Shown here: piece after piece, positions 36,527 to 48,400 of the stretch
How positions within the stretch are numbered: the stretch's first letter is position 1
Layout: the number at the start of each line of letters is the position of its first letter
Assembly: GCA_009739215.1 (NCBI GenBank)
Contig: VSJF01000004.1
Coordinates: forward strand, 1,922,001-1,986,000
DNA length: 64,000 nucleotides
Source: Floccularia luteovirens
Lineage: Eukaryota; Basidiomycota; Agaricomycetes; Agaricales; Squamanitaceae
Reading direction: 5' to 3'
Notes under the pieces: model-generated
Database searches by the model: none
Told to the model about the DNA's origin: nothing
Seen by the model: the letters and a program-made list of their open reading frames with translations, nothing else
Position numbers and translations under genes: made by a program

Positions 36527-37261
36527 TTACTTCTTTCCAGGCTGCATCCGAATACGTGGATCACCACGTTCTCCCCGTTTTCGTAGTTTTTCCTGTCTCT
36601 TGCTTGTCTGCTCTTTGTCGGTAGAGCTATCTGGTGGTGGTAGTTGTCCCGAATTACCCAGGATCAAGGGAGATACAACAGACGTCCAAAGTTTAAATAT
36701 AGCATAGAGTGGTATCTTTGCAGCCAGTCAAGCGACATGAATAAGACACATAAGGTTGTGACACCTACGACCATGTATAACCACCAAAACCATTCACCGA
36801 AAGCCCCGCTTCCAATTTGACAAGCCCCTACCGATGGAGGTGTCAATGAGCTTTTTGTATATAAGGAGCAAGAAGAAAACGTACAGGTAATATACAAAAT
36901 GTCAAAACACCATTCAGTTACACCTGATTGACTCAAATCTTCTCCATATGATATGAGTGTCCCAGTAGTCGGATCGCGCCTAGTCGTGCCAAGTTTGACA
37001 AGATAGTTGGAGAGAAAAAATGCGGGAAAGTAGGTAACAACATAAATGGCAAGAGATCCTTTAGAAGGTGGAAGAGAACCGCGTCGAAACAGAAGGCGAA
37101 GTACAAGAGAAATGATGGTAGGCGCAAGCATGCCAAGTTTAAGTACTTTTACCGCGCTCTCATTTTGGTTTGCTATTAATGGTGCTATGGATCAATGCTT
37201 TGAGTTGAGTAGCAAATAATGAATAAAACGTACCAATGCGTTTTGCAGAAGCGTTTGCCAT
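36527..37261 (-). CDS. SND2: ER targeting protein Snd2/TMEM208
   Basis: Snd2/TMEM208 is a small multi-pass ER protein in the SRP-independent route for membrane-protein targeting. The start at 37261 gives MANASAKRI, followed by an intron and APLIANQNESAVKVLK. Hydrophobic segments are APTIISLVLRLLF, AIYVVTYFPAFFLSNYLV and FGEWFWWLYMVIPLYAIFKLW, the last assembled by splicing out a 49-56 nt intron with donor GTAGGT. The cytosolic tail KRQEKLRKRGERGDPRIRMQ ends at TAA 36527-36529. Reading straight through the last donor gives a false stop at 36664. The gene converges on the protease, with 75 bp between stops. Confidence 0.86.
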
Positions 37262-37386
37262 GGTTTGGAAAAACCCAGCGAAGTGCACAAGTGGGTGGGT
37301 GCGTACTTTTAGTCGCCTCTCGACAGTTCAAGAAATATTTGACCGATCATCACGTGGACTAAACGCATGACTCCCGAATCTCCAAG
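37262..37386. promoter_or_regulatory. Shared divergent promoter, SND2 / Myb gene
   Basis: Only 125 bp separate the two start codons. A CACGTG E-box sits at 37351-37356, 31 bp before the Myb start. Confidence 0.4.
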
Positions 37387-39553
37387 ATGGCCAGAGGTGG
37401 CCGCGGTCATTCCTTGGCTATGGATGCGCCTGATGCTCACTCCACGGAGCCTAATGAGCCACGGGGTCAAGCTTCTACACCTAAAGAATTAGCTCGGCAA
37501 GCAATTGAAACCAATAAAATCCTGCAGCAGCTGCTTACAAAGTACGCTGAGCGATTGGAACAGGAATTAAAAGAAGGAGAAAGATTATTGGTATCATAGA
37601 AAATTTTGGTGTTATTGTTCCTGTTTCTGACTCTCACACTAAGGCTACCGCAGATACTGATGATAGTCAAGACGATTTCGAATCCGAGGTGCAAGTTCTT
37701 GGAGCAAAGCGTGCCGCGGCTCCATTCCCTCCTGGCGAATTGTTGAATCCAGTATGTACAAATGACGCGTTATAACTATCGATAACTTTTATACATCATA
37801 GGATTCTCCTTTCTACGGAGATGCTTTAAGCAGGTCGCGCTACATCAACTTCACGGTCACTCACCCCAGTAAGTAATATAAAAATTCTTTTACCTCTTTT
37901 TCCCTCCTGACAAGTTCTGCACAAGTGAAAGCAAAAGAACTTGAAGCACTGGCAGATGCTGTTAAGCGGGAAAATCAGCGCCTCAATGCATACAAATCTC
38001 GCACTCTGTCAGCCATTTCACCCTAGAATTGTTTTATACGAACCTTGATGAAGACTTTCCCAGGAATGATATGGAAATTGATCTTGGAGACAACACGGAA
38101 GGTATTAATTGGAACAGTATCACCGAGAAGGTATTTGTCGTATGTATAATCTCAGTCTTGGTCTTATTGTGGACTTCTTCAGGTGTCAAACTCTTCCAAA
38201 ATCAAGCGCACACCAGACGAATGTCGCATTCGGTGGCTTGGAGACAAGCATCCGAAACTCAATCATGAAAGATGGGAGGCTAACGAGCTTGACCGACTCA
38301 GTGAATTAGTCCAAACAAAACTACGACTCTCCGAGAAAGTTAATTGGGTCGATATTGCAAAACAACTCGGTGTAAGTTAATAGAAGAGAAACTCTTCGCC
38401 AGATGAGGCTGAAAACAATGTTTTAGACAAACCGCACACCAATTGATTGTATGCGTCGGGGGGTACTCCGTCAACGTCATGTTTGGACGCCAGAGTATGA
38501 TGCAAGGTTAATCGAGGCCGTTAATAAAGTCGGCACAGATTGTTGGAACATCGGTAAGTTTGCCCACATTTTATAGAATGCCTCTGATTTATACCATTTT
38601 AGTGGCTAGACAAGTTTCCGAACACGCAACGGCGGGCCAGTGCCAATCCAGGTATTTTAAGACGCTGGACCCGTCGATAAAAAGGGGGGCCTGGTCAGAA
38701 GAGGAAGACGCTCGCCTTCGAAAAGCAGTTGAAACATATGGAAACTCATGGATGGACATTGCTGCAGTCATCCCAGGTCGGACTAATGATCAGTGCCGCG
38801 ATAGATGGACGGAAAATCTCAATAAGTCATCATCAAAAAATCAGTGGACAGATGAGGATGATCAGCTCTTGCTTGAATCTGTGAAACTAATGGGTAAACA
38901 ATGGAAAGCAATTAGCTTGAAATTCGCGAGCCCTAGATCGGGACCCAGTGTTAGTATCATCACATTGGCTTATGCCTACAAACTGACCAACTTTTAAGTG
39001 TCGGCAACGCTACGAAAAGTTAGAGAAAACGGAGATGCAAGATCGTACAGAAAACTCCGAAACTCCTATTCCAGATATGATGCTACCCCAGCAAGCTGAA
39101 GAAGGACCCTCCCAACCAAAGAGAAGGCGCTCTCGTAAAACTACGTCCAGTCAGGCGGCTAATCCGCAAGACCCCATTGCTAAAAAGCCAATAAGGCGAA
39201 AACTGCCTACTGAAGTTGACGACGGAAAAATCCCCCCAGAAACTCCTGACAATTCAGTTACCACATCACCCGACATAGCTGTGCAGGAACCAGCAAGTGA
39301 AGTCAGAAACTCTGTAATCCCAGATCAAGGATCCGTTAGTCAGACTGAACAGCACACTAAGCCAAAACCAAGGCCTAGACCTATTGGGAAATGGAAAGGG
39401 AAAGATAAAGAACCGGGTATTTTCCAAGCAGTTACGCCGACTATTGTGCAGGAGAGTAGTAGAATGACGAGGCAGAGTTCGAAGAGGCTGGCGGTGGAGA
39501 CTACAGAGAACCCTACCCCCAGTACAAAGAAACAAAAGACAATGAAGTCTTGA
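37387..39553 (+). CDS. Myb-repeat protein, SNAPC4-like (snRNA gene activator), one apparent frameshift
   Basis: The N-terminal part has a coiled coil (ARQAIETNKILQQLLTKYAERL) and the segment NPDSPFYGDALSRSRYINF. At least four Myb-type repeats follow: INWNSITEKV...CRIRWL, VNWVDIAKQLGTNRTPIDC, WTPEYDARLIEAV and GAWSEEEDARLRKAVETYG...NDQCRDRW, then QWTDEDDQLLLES...CRQRYEKL. The C-terminus is basic and disordered (KRRRSRKT, KPRPRPIGKWK). More than three repeats with this N-terminal block is the plan of SNAPC4/SNAP190, which binds the snRNA proximal element. Frame continuity fails at 38020-38025: YKSRTLSAIS then TAG. One more C in CCC gives SPLELFYTNLDEDF. Myb assignment is firm; SNAPC4 identity is inferred. 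Confidence 0.72.
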
Positions 39554-39755
39554 GGTACTGTAGACTCATGTACTTACGCCGGGCTAACAAATATTGCACT
39601 TACTGCTAACAATTTTGACAATTTATGCAAGAAAAGTATCACAAACTGCTACTGAATTGCGAGACTAGGGTAGGAATAGAGATTTCTGGCGTACTCACAC
39701 TTCTAATACAAAATTTCTAATTGTAGCCACAGAGTCGATCATTTAAACAGGGTTC

Positions 39756-40786
39756 TCAAGACATGTTGTTGGGCCCAACCTTCCATCTTTTGCGTGGATG
39801 GATGCTAGTTTCCCAGTTGACGATGTGTCCCAGTAACTCCGCGTCTTCTTGATTACTATTATCCTCAGTTGCTAGCAGTAGATTCCGAAGCGACTCCTGT
39901 ACCAAACCAGCCGTTTTGAGTTTTTTCTCTAGTGAGGGAAGTGCAGCCTTCTTTGGTGGGGACGCCTTCCAGGTAATCAGAGTAAGCTGCAAGTTCATTT
40001 GTAGGTATAGGAACATACCGGCGTTCGCAAATAAGTATGCTTGGGGGGCAAACTTGGAAAGTACGAAGGAAGACTACGTAGTGTGACAGGTATCATTATC
40101 GGAGCTCCCTCATCATCGGATGGTAAGAGGTCTGGAGAGGGTGAACGCGATGCTGGTGGAACAAGTATAATCGGCTTTGTGGTAATCGAGTTGGATCCTG
40201 GAGCTAACATTAGTACGCGAAATAGAAACTGTGATTCTTATAATACTTTGTCTTTTCTTCAAGTTCCTTCTCCAGATTGCCTGAAGCTCCTTCTGCGGCA
40301 GATCGAACTCTTCACAGACTAAGAGTAGGTCTGGTGCAACTGGACCGGCTCTATTAGCCAGATTGGCATATTCATGAGCACGTTCGAACAGTTGCTGCAC
40401 GACTAAGGGTTAAAAACACGTCAGGTATGAATATACATACCATTGCTGATATACCCACAAGCAGCAACTTCAAGCTGAAACCGTCTGACCACAGTTTGTT
40501 CAGCCTTCTCAAAGCCAATTTGACGAAGTTCAGATAGAACGAGTCTTTCTAATGCGTGCAACGCGACTTGAGAGGAGACCGCTGGTTCTGGAGGTGTTGG
40601 TGGATTCTCAACAGCTGGTGAAACTTGAGACTGTGGAATGGGAGGGAAGGGAGGATAATAAGTATTCGCTTGTGTAAATGTGTTGGGAACAGCTTGGTTG
40701 TTAGATGGGTATTGATTCGGATAGTGGCCAGAATACGGGTTGTAGACAGGTTGACCTGTGTCATTTGTCCGTTGAGATTGGTACAT
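39756..40786 (-). CDS. TAF8: Transcription initiation factor TFIID subunit 8
   Basis: Exons 40441-40786, 40247-40402, 40019-40203 and 39756-39965 give 298 residues. The N-terminal 55 residues are Tyr/Asn/Gln/Pro-rich. The histone fold reads ALHALERLVLSELRQIGFEKAEQ...VVQQLFERAHEYANLANRAG, the Bromo_TP-type fold that pairs with TAF10. The linker motif LPSDDEGAPI and RSLPSYFPSLPPKHTYLRTP is the TAF8 C-terminal signature, followed by SPPKKAALPSLEKKLKTAGLVQESL. A 53-nt intron after LRTP gives the family-like junction LRTPASPPKKA. It is a core TFIID component; gene order with FMN1 is head to head. Confidence 0.87.
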
Positions 40787-40918
40787 TGTTGAAATTGGAT
40801 TGTATTGGAAGCGAGGTAAGTAATCGTGGTGGACAAAGTCCGGGACCGGGGGGTGATCGGATCCGAAATACAATTTATTGGTGTAGCATACATTACAACT
40901 ATCTCCACTTCTCTCTTC
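40787..40918. promoter_or_regulatory. Shared divergent promoter, TAF8 / FMN1
   Basis: 132 bp between the two start codons. It has no CACGTG. Both genes must be driven from within or overlapping this interval. Confidence 0.35.
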
Positions 40919-41688
40919 ATGTCTGTTACTGCTGCTCAACTCGTTGCGCAGGAAGAACGTCCCCTTGCACCAATCAGGACGGATACCCGTGCAAAGCGTC
41001 CACAAATTGTTGGTGCAGATAGTCCACAATCACCTTATCCAATCCTGTTATCTGGTACAGTGCAGAAGGGGTTCGGTCGAGGTGGAAAAGACCTCGGATG
41101 CCCTACTGGTATGTGATGTGATCTATTTGTGTTGACAACTTATTGTGAATTTGGAATCATCAGCAAATCTACCTGATGAATCTATCATCCCTCTTAGTTC
41201 TGTTGCACAAACTGGCGTATATTTTGGTTATGCACAAGTAGTTCCTCCAAAGAGCGAACATAAGTTGTCATCAGACGACACTAAGGTCTTACCAATGGTA
41301 ATGAGCTTAGGCTGGAATCCTTTCTACAAGAATGAGCGACTAACTGCGGTTGGAATTTTACTTCTTATACATATGCTTAACTTTATTGACTGGTTAGATG
41401 ACAGGAAATTCATATCATGCATAATTTCCATTCTGACTTCTACGGGAATGAGATGCGAGCCATAGTTCTTGGATACATTCGCCCTGAACTAGACTATATT
41501 TCTCGAGGTGGGTGTCAGGTGTCGATAAGGCACAGTGGATGCTGATTACAATCTCAGAGGCTTTAATAGATGACATAGAAATCGATAAGAGGGTTGCATT
41601 GAACTCCTTAGAACGACCTGAGTATCAGAAATATGCTAGAGACGCCCATTTTTATCATCTAGACTCTGTAGAGCAAAAATCGAGATGA
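40919..41688 (+). CDS. FMN1: Riboflavin kinase
   Basis: The enzyme phosphorylates riboflavin with ATP to give FMN. Exons 40919-41108, 41164-41348, 41405-41507 and 41558-41688 encode 202 residues. Landmarks are [27 protein letters not shown] (Gly-rich ATP site with the conserved PTAN), [33 protein letters not shown] and the catalytic Glu in this EIH motif, then [19 protein letters not shown]. Length is typical for a monofunctional eukaryotic kinase. The N-terminus has a basic stretch but no clear import signal. Confidence 0.94.
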
Positions 41689-41804
41689 AATAGATAGTAT
41701 TATGGATAACAGCAATATGTATAGTCGTATGCCCTTGCACTGGAACACAAGTCTATCATTATATCATTACCAAGCTGCACCTCAAATATATTCAATGCTC
41801 ACCT

Positions 41805-42425
41805 CTACAAGCGTCGCATTTTCTTGGCCCTAGTCCCACCAATTTTTATTGGGGTTCGGTCAGTGACTGAAGAAACAAATTTCCGTACAACCTCCCCTTC
41901 GCTTGTTAACATGGAATTGCGCAATGCTTCTCTCCCCTGCCCAAAACCTTTGAAAAACAAGTCCAGCTCGATCGGTTCTCTCTTCGAGATCTCCGCCACT
42001 TTTTGGAACATTTGTACAGCACATTGGTATCCTGCCTCGTATGATCCACGGTTGCCTTTCTTAAAACCTGTAGACCCTCCGGAAAACCATGCCACCGGCA
42101 TTCCGTTAGATTTTGTCAGCGTAACAATTGTATTATTTCTCGTCGAGTGGCAGTGTAATCGATAACGGGGTTTTGTAAAAGTTACAGATCTTGAGTTGAT
42201 GACAGGGTTAGGTATGTGCTGCGCTGCTGGGTAACCATCAGGACCAGCTTTTGGAGGAAAGTCCCCTTTCAGGGTTTTTGGAAATGTAGACTGCTCTGTA
42301 AGGTCTCCTAGGAGATCTAGGATCTGAGAGCCTGTCGTATATTGTCGGGTGAGCCTAACTGCCAGTGGCTTCTCGAGTTTTGGTAGGGTTGAAGAGCGCC
42401 ATGAATGACGAGCAAGACAGAGCAT
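41805..42425 (-). CDS. MRPS18: Mitochondrial small ribosomal subunit protein uS11m
   Basis: A 206-residue intronless S11-family protein. I chose the ATG at 42425 (MLCLARHSWRSST), which starts an Arg/Ser-rich import presequence; an upstream extension has no ATG. The conserved S11 core reads HCHSTRNNTIVTLTKSNGMPVAWFSGGSTGFKKGNRGSYEAGYQ and LFFKGFGQGREALRNSM, ending IGGTRAKKMRRL with the basic C-terminus of the family. It belongs to the mitoribosome platform. Yeast calls it Mrps18, human MRPS11. Confidence 0.91.
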   Translation of the reverse strand: MLCLARHSWRSSTLPKLEKPLAVRLTRQYTTGSQILDLLGDLTEQSTFPKTLKGDFPPKAGPDGYPAAQHIPNPVINSRSVTFTKPRYRLHCHSTRNNTIVTLTKSNGMPVAWFSGGSTGFKKGNRGSYEAGYQCAVQMFQKVAEISKREPIELDLFFKGFGQGREALRNSMLTSEGEVVRKFVSSVTDRTPIKIGGTRAKKMRRL

Positions 42426-42571
42426 GACCAGGACAGTAGAATATAATTTGAATATAATTAACTTAAATTTGTTGTAACTTTGAAACTCCGATCGCCGTTC
42501 CGGAAGTCGTCGGGACAAGCTTTAATATTGTTGACAACGTTCAGCTTCAGTACTCCCTCTCATTCTATACC

Positions 42572-42924
42572 ATGTCTGTGAGTAGAAATTAATCCAATCA
42601 AGAGATAAAGTTTCTAACGATACTTGTAGCTCTCTACATCGATATACAACACCCTTTTCAAGCGTAATAGTAAGTACAAACTTCCAAAAAAACACAGGAT
42701 AGGATTCAACTAGGTCCTCGCACTCCAGGTTTGTACGTAGGCGCAGTGTTCGCTAGCGCTTTTGGATTTGGAATTGCTTTCGATGTTGGTGTTACCTCGT
42801 TCTACGACCAATGGAACAAAGGAGTACGTCGCCCTTTTCATATTGGTGTAATTTCTCACTAAACGTCTTTTTTCTCCAGAAACAATGGAAGGACATCCGG
42901 CAAAAATATGTTACAGAAGAGTAA
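42572..42924 (+). CDS. QCR9: Cytochrome b-c1 complex subunit 9
   Basis: A 62-residue protein spread over four small exons and invisible as one open frame. Exon 1 is only ATG-TCT before GTGAGT. Exon 2 gives LSTSIYNTLFKRN. Exon 3, using the acceptor at CTCCAG, gives SLYVGAVFASAFGFGIAFDVGVTSFYDQWNKG, with the single transmembrane helix. Exon 4 gives KQWKDIRQKYVTEE and stops at 42922-42924. The pattern FKRNS..V...F..AF..AFD.GVTS.YD..NKGK.WKD is diagnostic for Qcr9 of respiratory complex III. It diverges from uS11m across 146 bp, pairing two mitochondrial genes. Confidence 0.9.
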
Positions 42925-43299
42925 ATTGTCATAACTTAATTTCGCCTTGGTATATTGCGTAGGAGGTTCACTCCGGCATAAACTACTCCTGCAAGCTCGT
43001 TACAATCCTCCCTAAAGCTTGTTCCGTCATTCATGTGATAATTGAATTTTAATAGAAGTTGTGCAGCTGTAAGTGCTCGACCCGTTGAAATGAAATTGTG
43101 CCCACTTTCCCCCTGCATTGTTCAAATATAAAAGCACTACTTAAAACAATTACTTGAGTAGGTTATTTCTTGACTACCAGGATCATACGTATTGCGGTGC
43201 AATTAATTATAGATCGCTGGTGTGCTCAGTGATATAAACCCACCGCGAACAATCTCCGAACCTATAATTCTTGTCTGCCTAACTCTTCCACTTCCGATA
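42925..43299. other. Intergenic region
   Basis: 375 bp holding the QCR9 3' end and the promoter of the small secreted protein. No gene seen. Confidence 0.5.
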
Positions 43300-43647
43300 A
43301 TGAACTTTTCCTTTTATATTGTTTTCTTTTTCGCTCTCATCTATTGCACTCCTGCATTTGCGATCCCCTCTCCTATGTCAACAAACAGTACAGTTTCTCT
43401 GGAGCGCAGGCAAAGTTTCGTGTCCGGAAGATTTAAAGGCAACGCAGCCACTGTTGGTTGCCCACTACTGGAAGCTATGCTTGCGGGTCGAGAGGCGTTG
43501 CAAATGATTCCGCTGGCGATTGTTGAAACCATCACTTATTGGTGCCATGGCGATGGATTGCCTACTGTAGCTTTGCTTGGAGGAACCATATATGTTACTC
43601 CAAATAATTTCGTGGACCCAATTCAAGGCCCTGGGTGGGATGAGTAA
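43300..43647 (+). CDS. Small secreted protein of unknown function
   Basis: A 115-residue open frame from MNFSFYIVFFFALIYC, a strong signal peptide (hydrophobic core of about 14 residues, likely cleavage after AFA). The mature part is about 95 residues with a Ser/Thr-rich start, LERRQSF (a possible dibasic processing site), and two Cys residues (GCPLLEAML and YWCHGDG) that could pair. It ends GWDE. The last codons coincide with a GTAAGC donor-like sequence, so a further exon is possible. I do not recognize the family. Confidence 0.6.
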   Translation: MNFSFYIVFFFALIYCTPAFAIPSPMSTNSTVSLERRQSFVSGRFKGNAATVGCPLLEAMLAGREALQMIPLAIVETITYWCHGDGLPTVALLGGTIYVTPNNFVDPIQGPGWDE

Positions 43648-44449
43648 GCAGCTTGTTGCACACCGCGACCATGGCTGATCGCTCTTCCACAATGTATGGT
43701 ACAAGCTCTTGACTGATAGTGGTGGGTTGCCGAGAATGGGTGATAGTATAATGACCTTAGATGAGTTTCCGCTAATGTGCAGTCAGAATGAAATACCTTC
43801 GCCAGACAACTGAATCTACTGGAATCATGCTGCGAAGTTTGTGTCGATGTGGACTTATATTAAAACATTGGGATATGAGAATAAATCATCTCACATAACT
43901 ATAACGTCGATACCGGTATGTACTTTTTTTTTGTCGGGAGGCCGACAAACCAATGATACAACATTGACATTGACAGTCTATTGTCCATAACAGCCGGAAG
44001 TTGTTTCCCTAGCGAAGTCGCGTAAGGAAACAACGGGCGGTCTCTGGATACCTCCTCGTAAATTGATGCATAATGTACGGCACCTTACAATGCGAGTTGG
44101 GCTGGGTTGCATTGGATTTTAGGAGATGCTCCTCACTATTTACTTAACTTATAATTGTGCGCTACATATTGTTTGACGGATGTTTTGAACATAAAATGTT
44201 TTTTGATTCACCGCCAACACATCTCTGTAGATTCTAAATCCAGCCAAATGGTAATTTAACTATGATATTCACTATCAAGAGTCGGTCCAATCTACTGAGG
44301 CGGCTCAATGGGTCTACTCAGAATTAACTTATGCAAATGTACAACCTGCGTGATAAAATTGTGAGTGACGTGACAAAACAAACTGTGTCACGCGGTGTGC
44401 TGGAGATTCGAATAGTTCTCGTAGCGAGTAAAACCTTCGACAAAAGAAA
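43648..44449. other. Intergenic region with short hairpin
   Basis: 800 bp without a supported gene. At about 43932-43949 a perfect 7-bp stem (TTGTCGG/CCGACAA) with a 4-base loop follows a T-run; it may be chance. Confidence 0.45.
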
Positions 44450-45369
44450 ATGTCTTCACGAGAAAGGTCGACGTCACCCCGTCCAGACGCTGATGTGGAC
44501 ATGGAGGTTGATCACATTCGGGGTTCAAGCAAGCCTGATGCGAAAGTTATCATTGTGACCAACCTGACTCGAAATGTTGTCGAAGCGCATTTGCAGATTG
44601 TCTTTGGGTTCTATGGTGAGGTTGTCAAAGTTGACTTGCCTGTCTTTGGAAAATGTGCGTGGATTCAACTGCTCTACCTCATACTTTTGATGTAAATAAA
44701 TCTCTTCCTCCAGCTGGTCAAAACCGCGGAAAAGCTGCATTGGAGTATGCAGATCCCATATCCGCACACAAGGCAGCCTCTCACATGGATGGCGGGCAGT
44801 TAGACGGTGCAGTCCTCAAAGTAGAACTGTCAGACTTACCTGTCCGCACTCGTACCCATTCTCCCAGACGTCCAATTCGAAATGGAAGAGACAGACCACG
44901 TTCACCGACACGGTCGCGTTCACGCACTCGCTCCAGGTCTCCGATTGGCGGAGGGTTCAGAAGGAGAGGGGACGTATACCCACCACCGCGCGATTCATTT
45001 CGTGGGCGTCCATATGGTCGTCGTGGCGCACCAGGGCGTGATGTTTACAGGCCTGCGCGCTCACGTAGCCGTACTCGCTCGCGGTCTCCACTTCGTCGCC
45101 CAGGTGGTTTAGGTCCCAGAAGACGTTCTCCTAGCTACACACGAGGAGGCTACGGTCGGGGTAGGAGGTCTCGATCCAGAAGTTATTCAGTGCGCTCCAG
45201 TCGTTCTGGTACAAGATCTCTTTCCCGTTCTAGGTCACGGTCTATGTCATATTCCTCTTATTCAAGATATAGTCGCAGCCGCAGCCGGACTCGATCTATT
45301 AGCAGAAAGAGGAGCTACAGCCGAGACGATATTAGGGATAGTCGTTCTCGGTCACCGAAGGATGCATAA
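44450..45369 (+). CDS. RNPS1-like RNA-binding SR protein
   Basis: Two exons. Residues 1-30 are acidic/Ser-rich. One RRM follows: KVIIVTNLTRNVVEAHLQIVFGFYGEVVKVDLP (RNP2 VIIVTNL) and, after the intron, NRGKAALEYADPISAHKAASHMDGGQLDG (RNP1 RGKAALEY). The remaining 150 residues are RS and RG repeats. One RRM with a downstream RS domain and the VxxxNLTRNV start resemble RNPS1, a peripheral exon-junction-complex component that modulates splicing and mRNA decay. The alternative is another single-RRM SR protein. Confidence 0.8.
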
Positions 45370-45498
45370 TTTTTACTTAATTCTGAATGAATTGTACTGT
45401 CTCATTATCTTGTTGCTCAACAAAAGTATATATATATGCCAAAAAATGTCAAGTCAACAGAACTGATATAACGTTTCTCAATTCATTAACTAGAAAAG

Positions 45499-48400
45499 TT
45501 AATCGCTTGCCAGAGAATCATCGTCAGCAAGAAAAGGTCTGCGTCTAATAATCAATTACTCTTCTTTCAGAAGTGCACTGACAACTTACGCATAATCATA
45601 GTCGTTCCTGATAGCGTTGGACATCCATTCCTCGTCTGCTTCTTGTTGAGGAAACCCTGGTCCTCCTGCTAGACTGAGAACAACAGGTAACAATACCAAT
45701 CCGTGTAGAGCACCGGATATAATCAAGGTCAACCACATTCGGAAGTAGTAAATCTAAATATTTGTTTAGGGCCGAGTTGCATCAACAGGCCTATAAAACA
45801 GACCTCTAGTAATCTTGACCGTGTTAGGGCAAGAACCGACATTCCAATAAGTTTCGTGAATGTAATCCCAGATATCACCTAGAATGTTTTAGAATTTTTT
45901 TGCGGACCACCACAATAAGGACTCACAGAAGGACCAACATCCACCATCGCAGTCCACATTCTCTCGTCGCGTTCTCTTTGACCAGAAGGATGATCAACGG
46001 GAAGTCCAGTCCCTGCACTCATGAAAGCTCGGGCTATATGCGCACAGAACTCAACAGCAATCCCCAGAGAAATGACCAAGTTAACAAGGCTGATAGCGTT
46101 CAAGTTGATTCCCCATATTGCCATGACTCCCATAACTGTTACAACAGTGAGGGCAACGACACCGGTAACTATAGTTCCTGTCCTCCACGATCCAAGCATA
46201 AGTGCAGTGACGATGAGAACGGATGCCAATCCAAGGCCTAGTACTTCTTGTGTGATGGGAATTATATGCGCATATTGGTCGAAGAAGACATAGAATAACG
46301 AATATGGGAAGACTTCAGCACCTGTCTGAACCGAAATGTCCTCAGCAATCCTGTGAGCAGCGGCAAATGCATTTATGAAATCTTCTTCACTCCTTAGAGG
46401 AGAGTTAAACGTTCGGAAGTGTGATGATACAACTTGGTTCTTGTCGATAGATAAGGCTGTTCCAAATGACGTCTTCCCTGCCAAAGGGCATTCTTCAGTT
46501 GTTGGAGAGTCCCACCATTGCGTAAGATAACGCATAAACTGTTCGTTTTCTGGTAGCCCATCCATAGTGATATTCCAGGGTGGTTGGTGACCTTTATAAC
46601 AAGGCTGGCAGAGTCGGGATGGATCTCGCTCTTTACAGAATATTGAAGGGTCATCCTTGCGCACACGACAGCAGTCTTCATTTATAGGGTCCAACCAATC
46701 CAAAAAGAAATCGATCCAGGAAGCAGTTGGTTCCGAAATAAAAGAAGATTCCGGCCTTCCACGCTCCGCCTCCAAAATATTAGCTAGAGATAACTCATTG
46801 CAAGTGGTAAATCGTCCACATAACGCCTGTTGGCCAGCTCGTTTGGTTACGTCGATGTCTCGAGAAACGAAATAAACTGGAGGGCCAATATCTAGGTAGG
46901 CATTGACATTGTCGAAATAAGTAATAAGGTAAGAGTCTGATGGTAATGCCAATCTTCGGTCTATCATAAGCACAATCAGAAGACAATAACGATAGCGAAG
47001 CTGAAGAGGCTCACCCAAACCAAGTTGAATATATTGCATAGATATTACAGAAGCGACGAAAATTCCCGAAAAAGCAACGAGAACCAACCCTTTGACGATT
47101 GGTTTGAGCAAGAAAGAAGCGTAATACCTTCTGATGAACCGAGCAAGTGTCCCTAATCCACTTCCGGTAAAAGGAGCATCTAATAATGCTATACGACTTG
47201 GAAGCCTTACACAAGGGAAACAGTCGACACGGTTAGACTATAATAACCAATTTAAGCATGCCACCAAAGAAGCAACCCAGCCAACATACCTCCAAACGTT
47301 TGAGGTCCAAGAGAAGCGCGCTCACAAACACGGTAACTTGCAGAATTGCGTTCAATAACACGCTACCTGCTGCATACAAAGCAAAATTTCGGACAGCCGG
47401 CATAGGTACGAGTGCTCCAAGCGCGAATGCAACGGTTTCTGTAATGGTGCTAAGAAGAATCGAAGGACCCATCTTAGCTAGTGTGCGCGCGATACGCTCT
47501 TCAGCTGGTAAATAATGTGGTAGAGATGCGGCATCTACTTCGTCGTGTGTGGAATCAAAAGGTGATCGGTGGGAGTGGGTTGGAGAGATGGGTCCGTTTC
47601 CTGCAATTTGTGAGGCTGGAGCTGCTGCATTTGGTCCATGGAGGAGATTTTGTCGATCAAGTTCATGGACAAGTATGAATACATTGTCAACCCCGACGGC
47701 GAGTACAAGGAAGGGTATAACTTCCGCAATGATCAATGTTACTTTCACTCCAACGGCAGAGAAAAAGCCAACTGAGCTTGACACGGAGAGTATAACGAGG
47801 GAGATGCCAAACAATCCAAGTGTAAATTTGGAACCAACAAAGAGCTTACGTGGTAACCGAGGGAAGAAATGTGGCTTTAGTCGCGAGTCAGTTGATATGG
47901 AGGATGATGTGATGGAGGACCGAACGAATAGCCGGGGAAAATTGCGAGCCCATTGCACCAACGAGAATACCACACCGTCTTCCTCTCTAGAGGGTGATCC
48001 ATTTCCTAGAGTGAGAGAAATATAGAGGAACATGGCAAGATAGGAGAGCACGACGATTTTCACATCCGTATTAGTGCTCTTGTTGAGTTCCTCTTCGAGA
48101 GAGACGCCCGTGGAGAAGGCAATTTGCAAACCGATCTCTCCTTCAGACCGCTGGGTTAAATCAACTAGGTATGCACGCAAGGTCTCCTCCCACTCCATTG
48201 CTTTTCCTTGAGCCACGGGATCTAGAGAGTCGGAAACGACGTATGTAATTACCATGGCCTCAGAATTCAAATAATCTTTTGAACCATTATCTTTCACAGG
48301 AACGCCGCCCAGTATGTACTGTGGAGAAAGGGGTTGCTGGAAGTCAGGAAGACATTCCGCAGGAGCGGCTGCACATTCCAGGAAATGACTAGCCCAGGTG

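Noticed and set aside
36664..36720. SND2 ending at 36664
   Set aside because: Splicing at GTAGGT restores the conserved C-terminal tail and a stop at 36527.
42426..42518. N-terminal extension of uS11m to 42518
   Set aside because: Opens on TTG; the ATG at 42425 starts a better import presequence.
47549..48025. Plus-strand 158-codon frame opposite NPC1
   Set aside because: Antisense shadow of a conserved coding exon.
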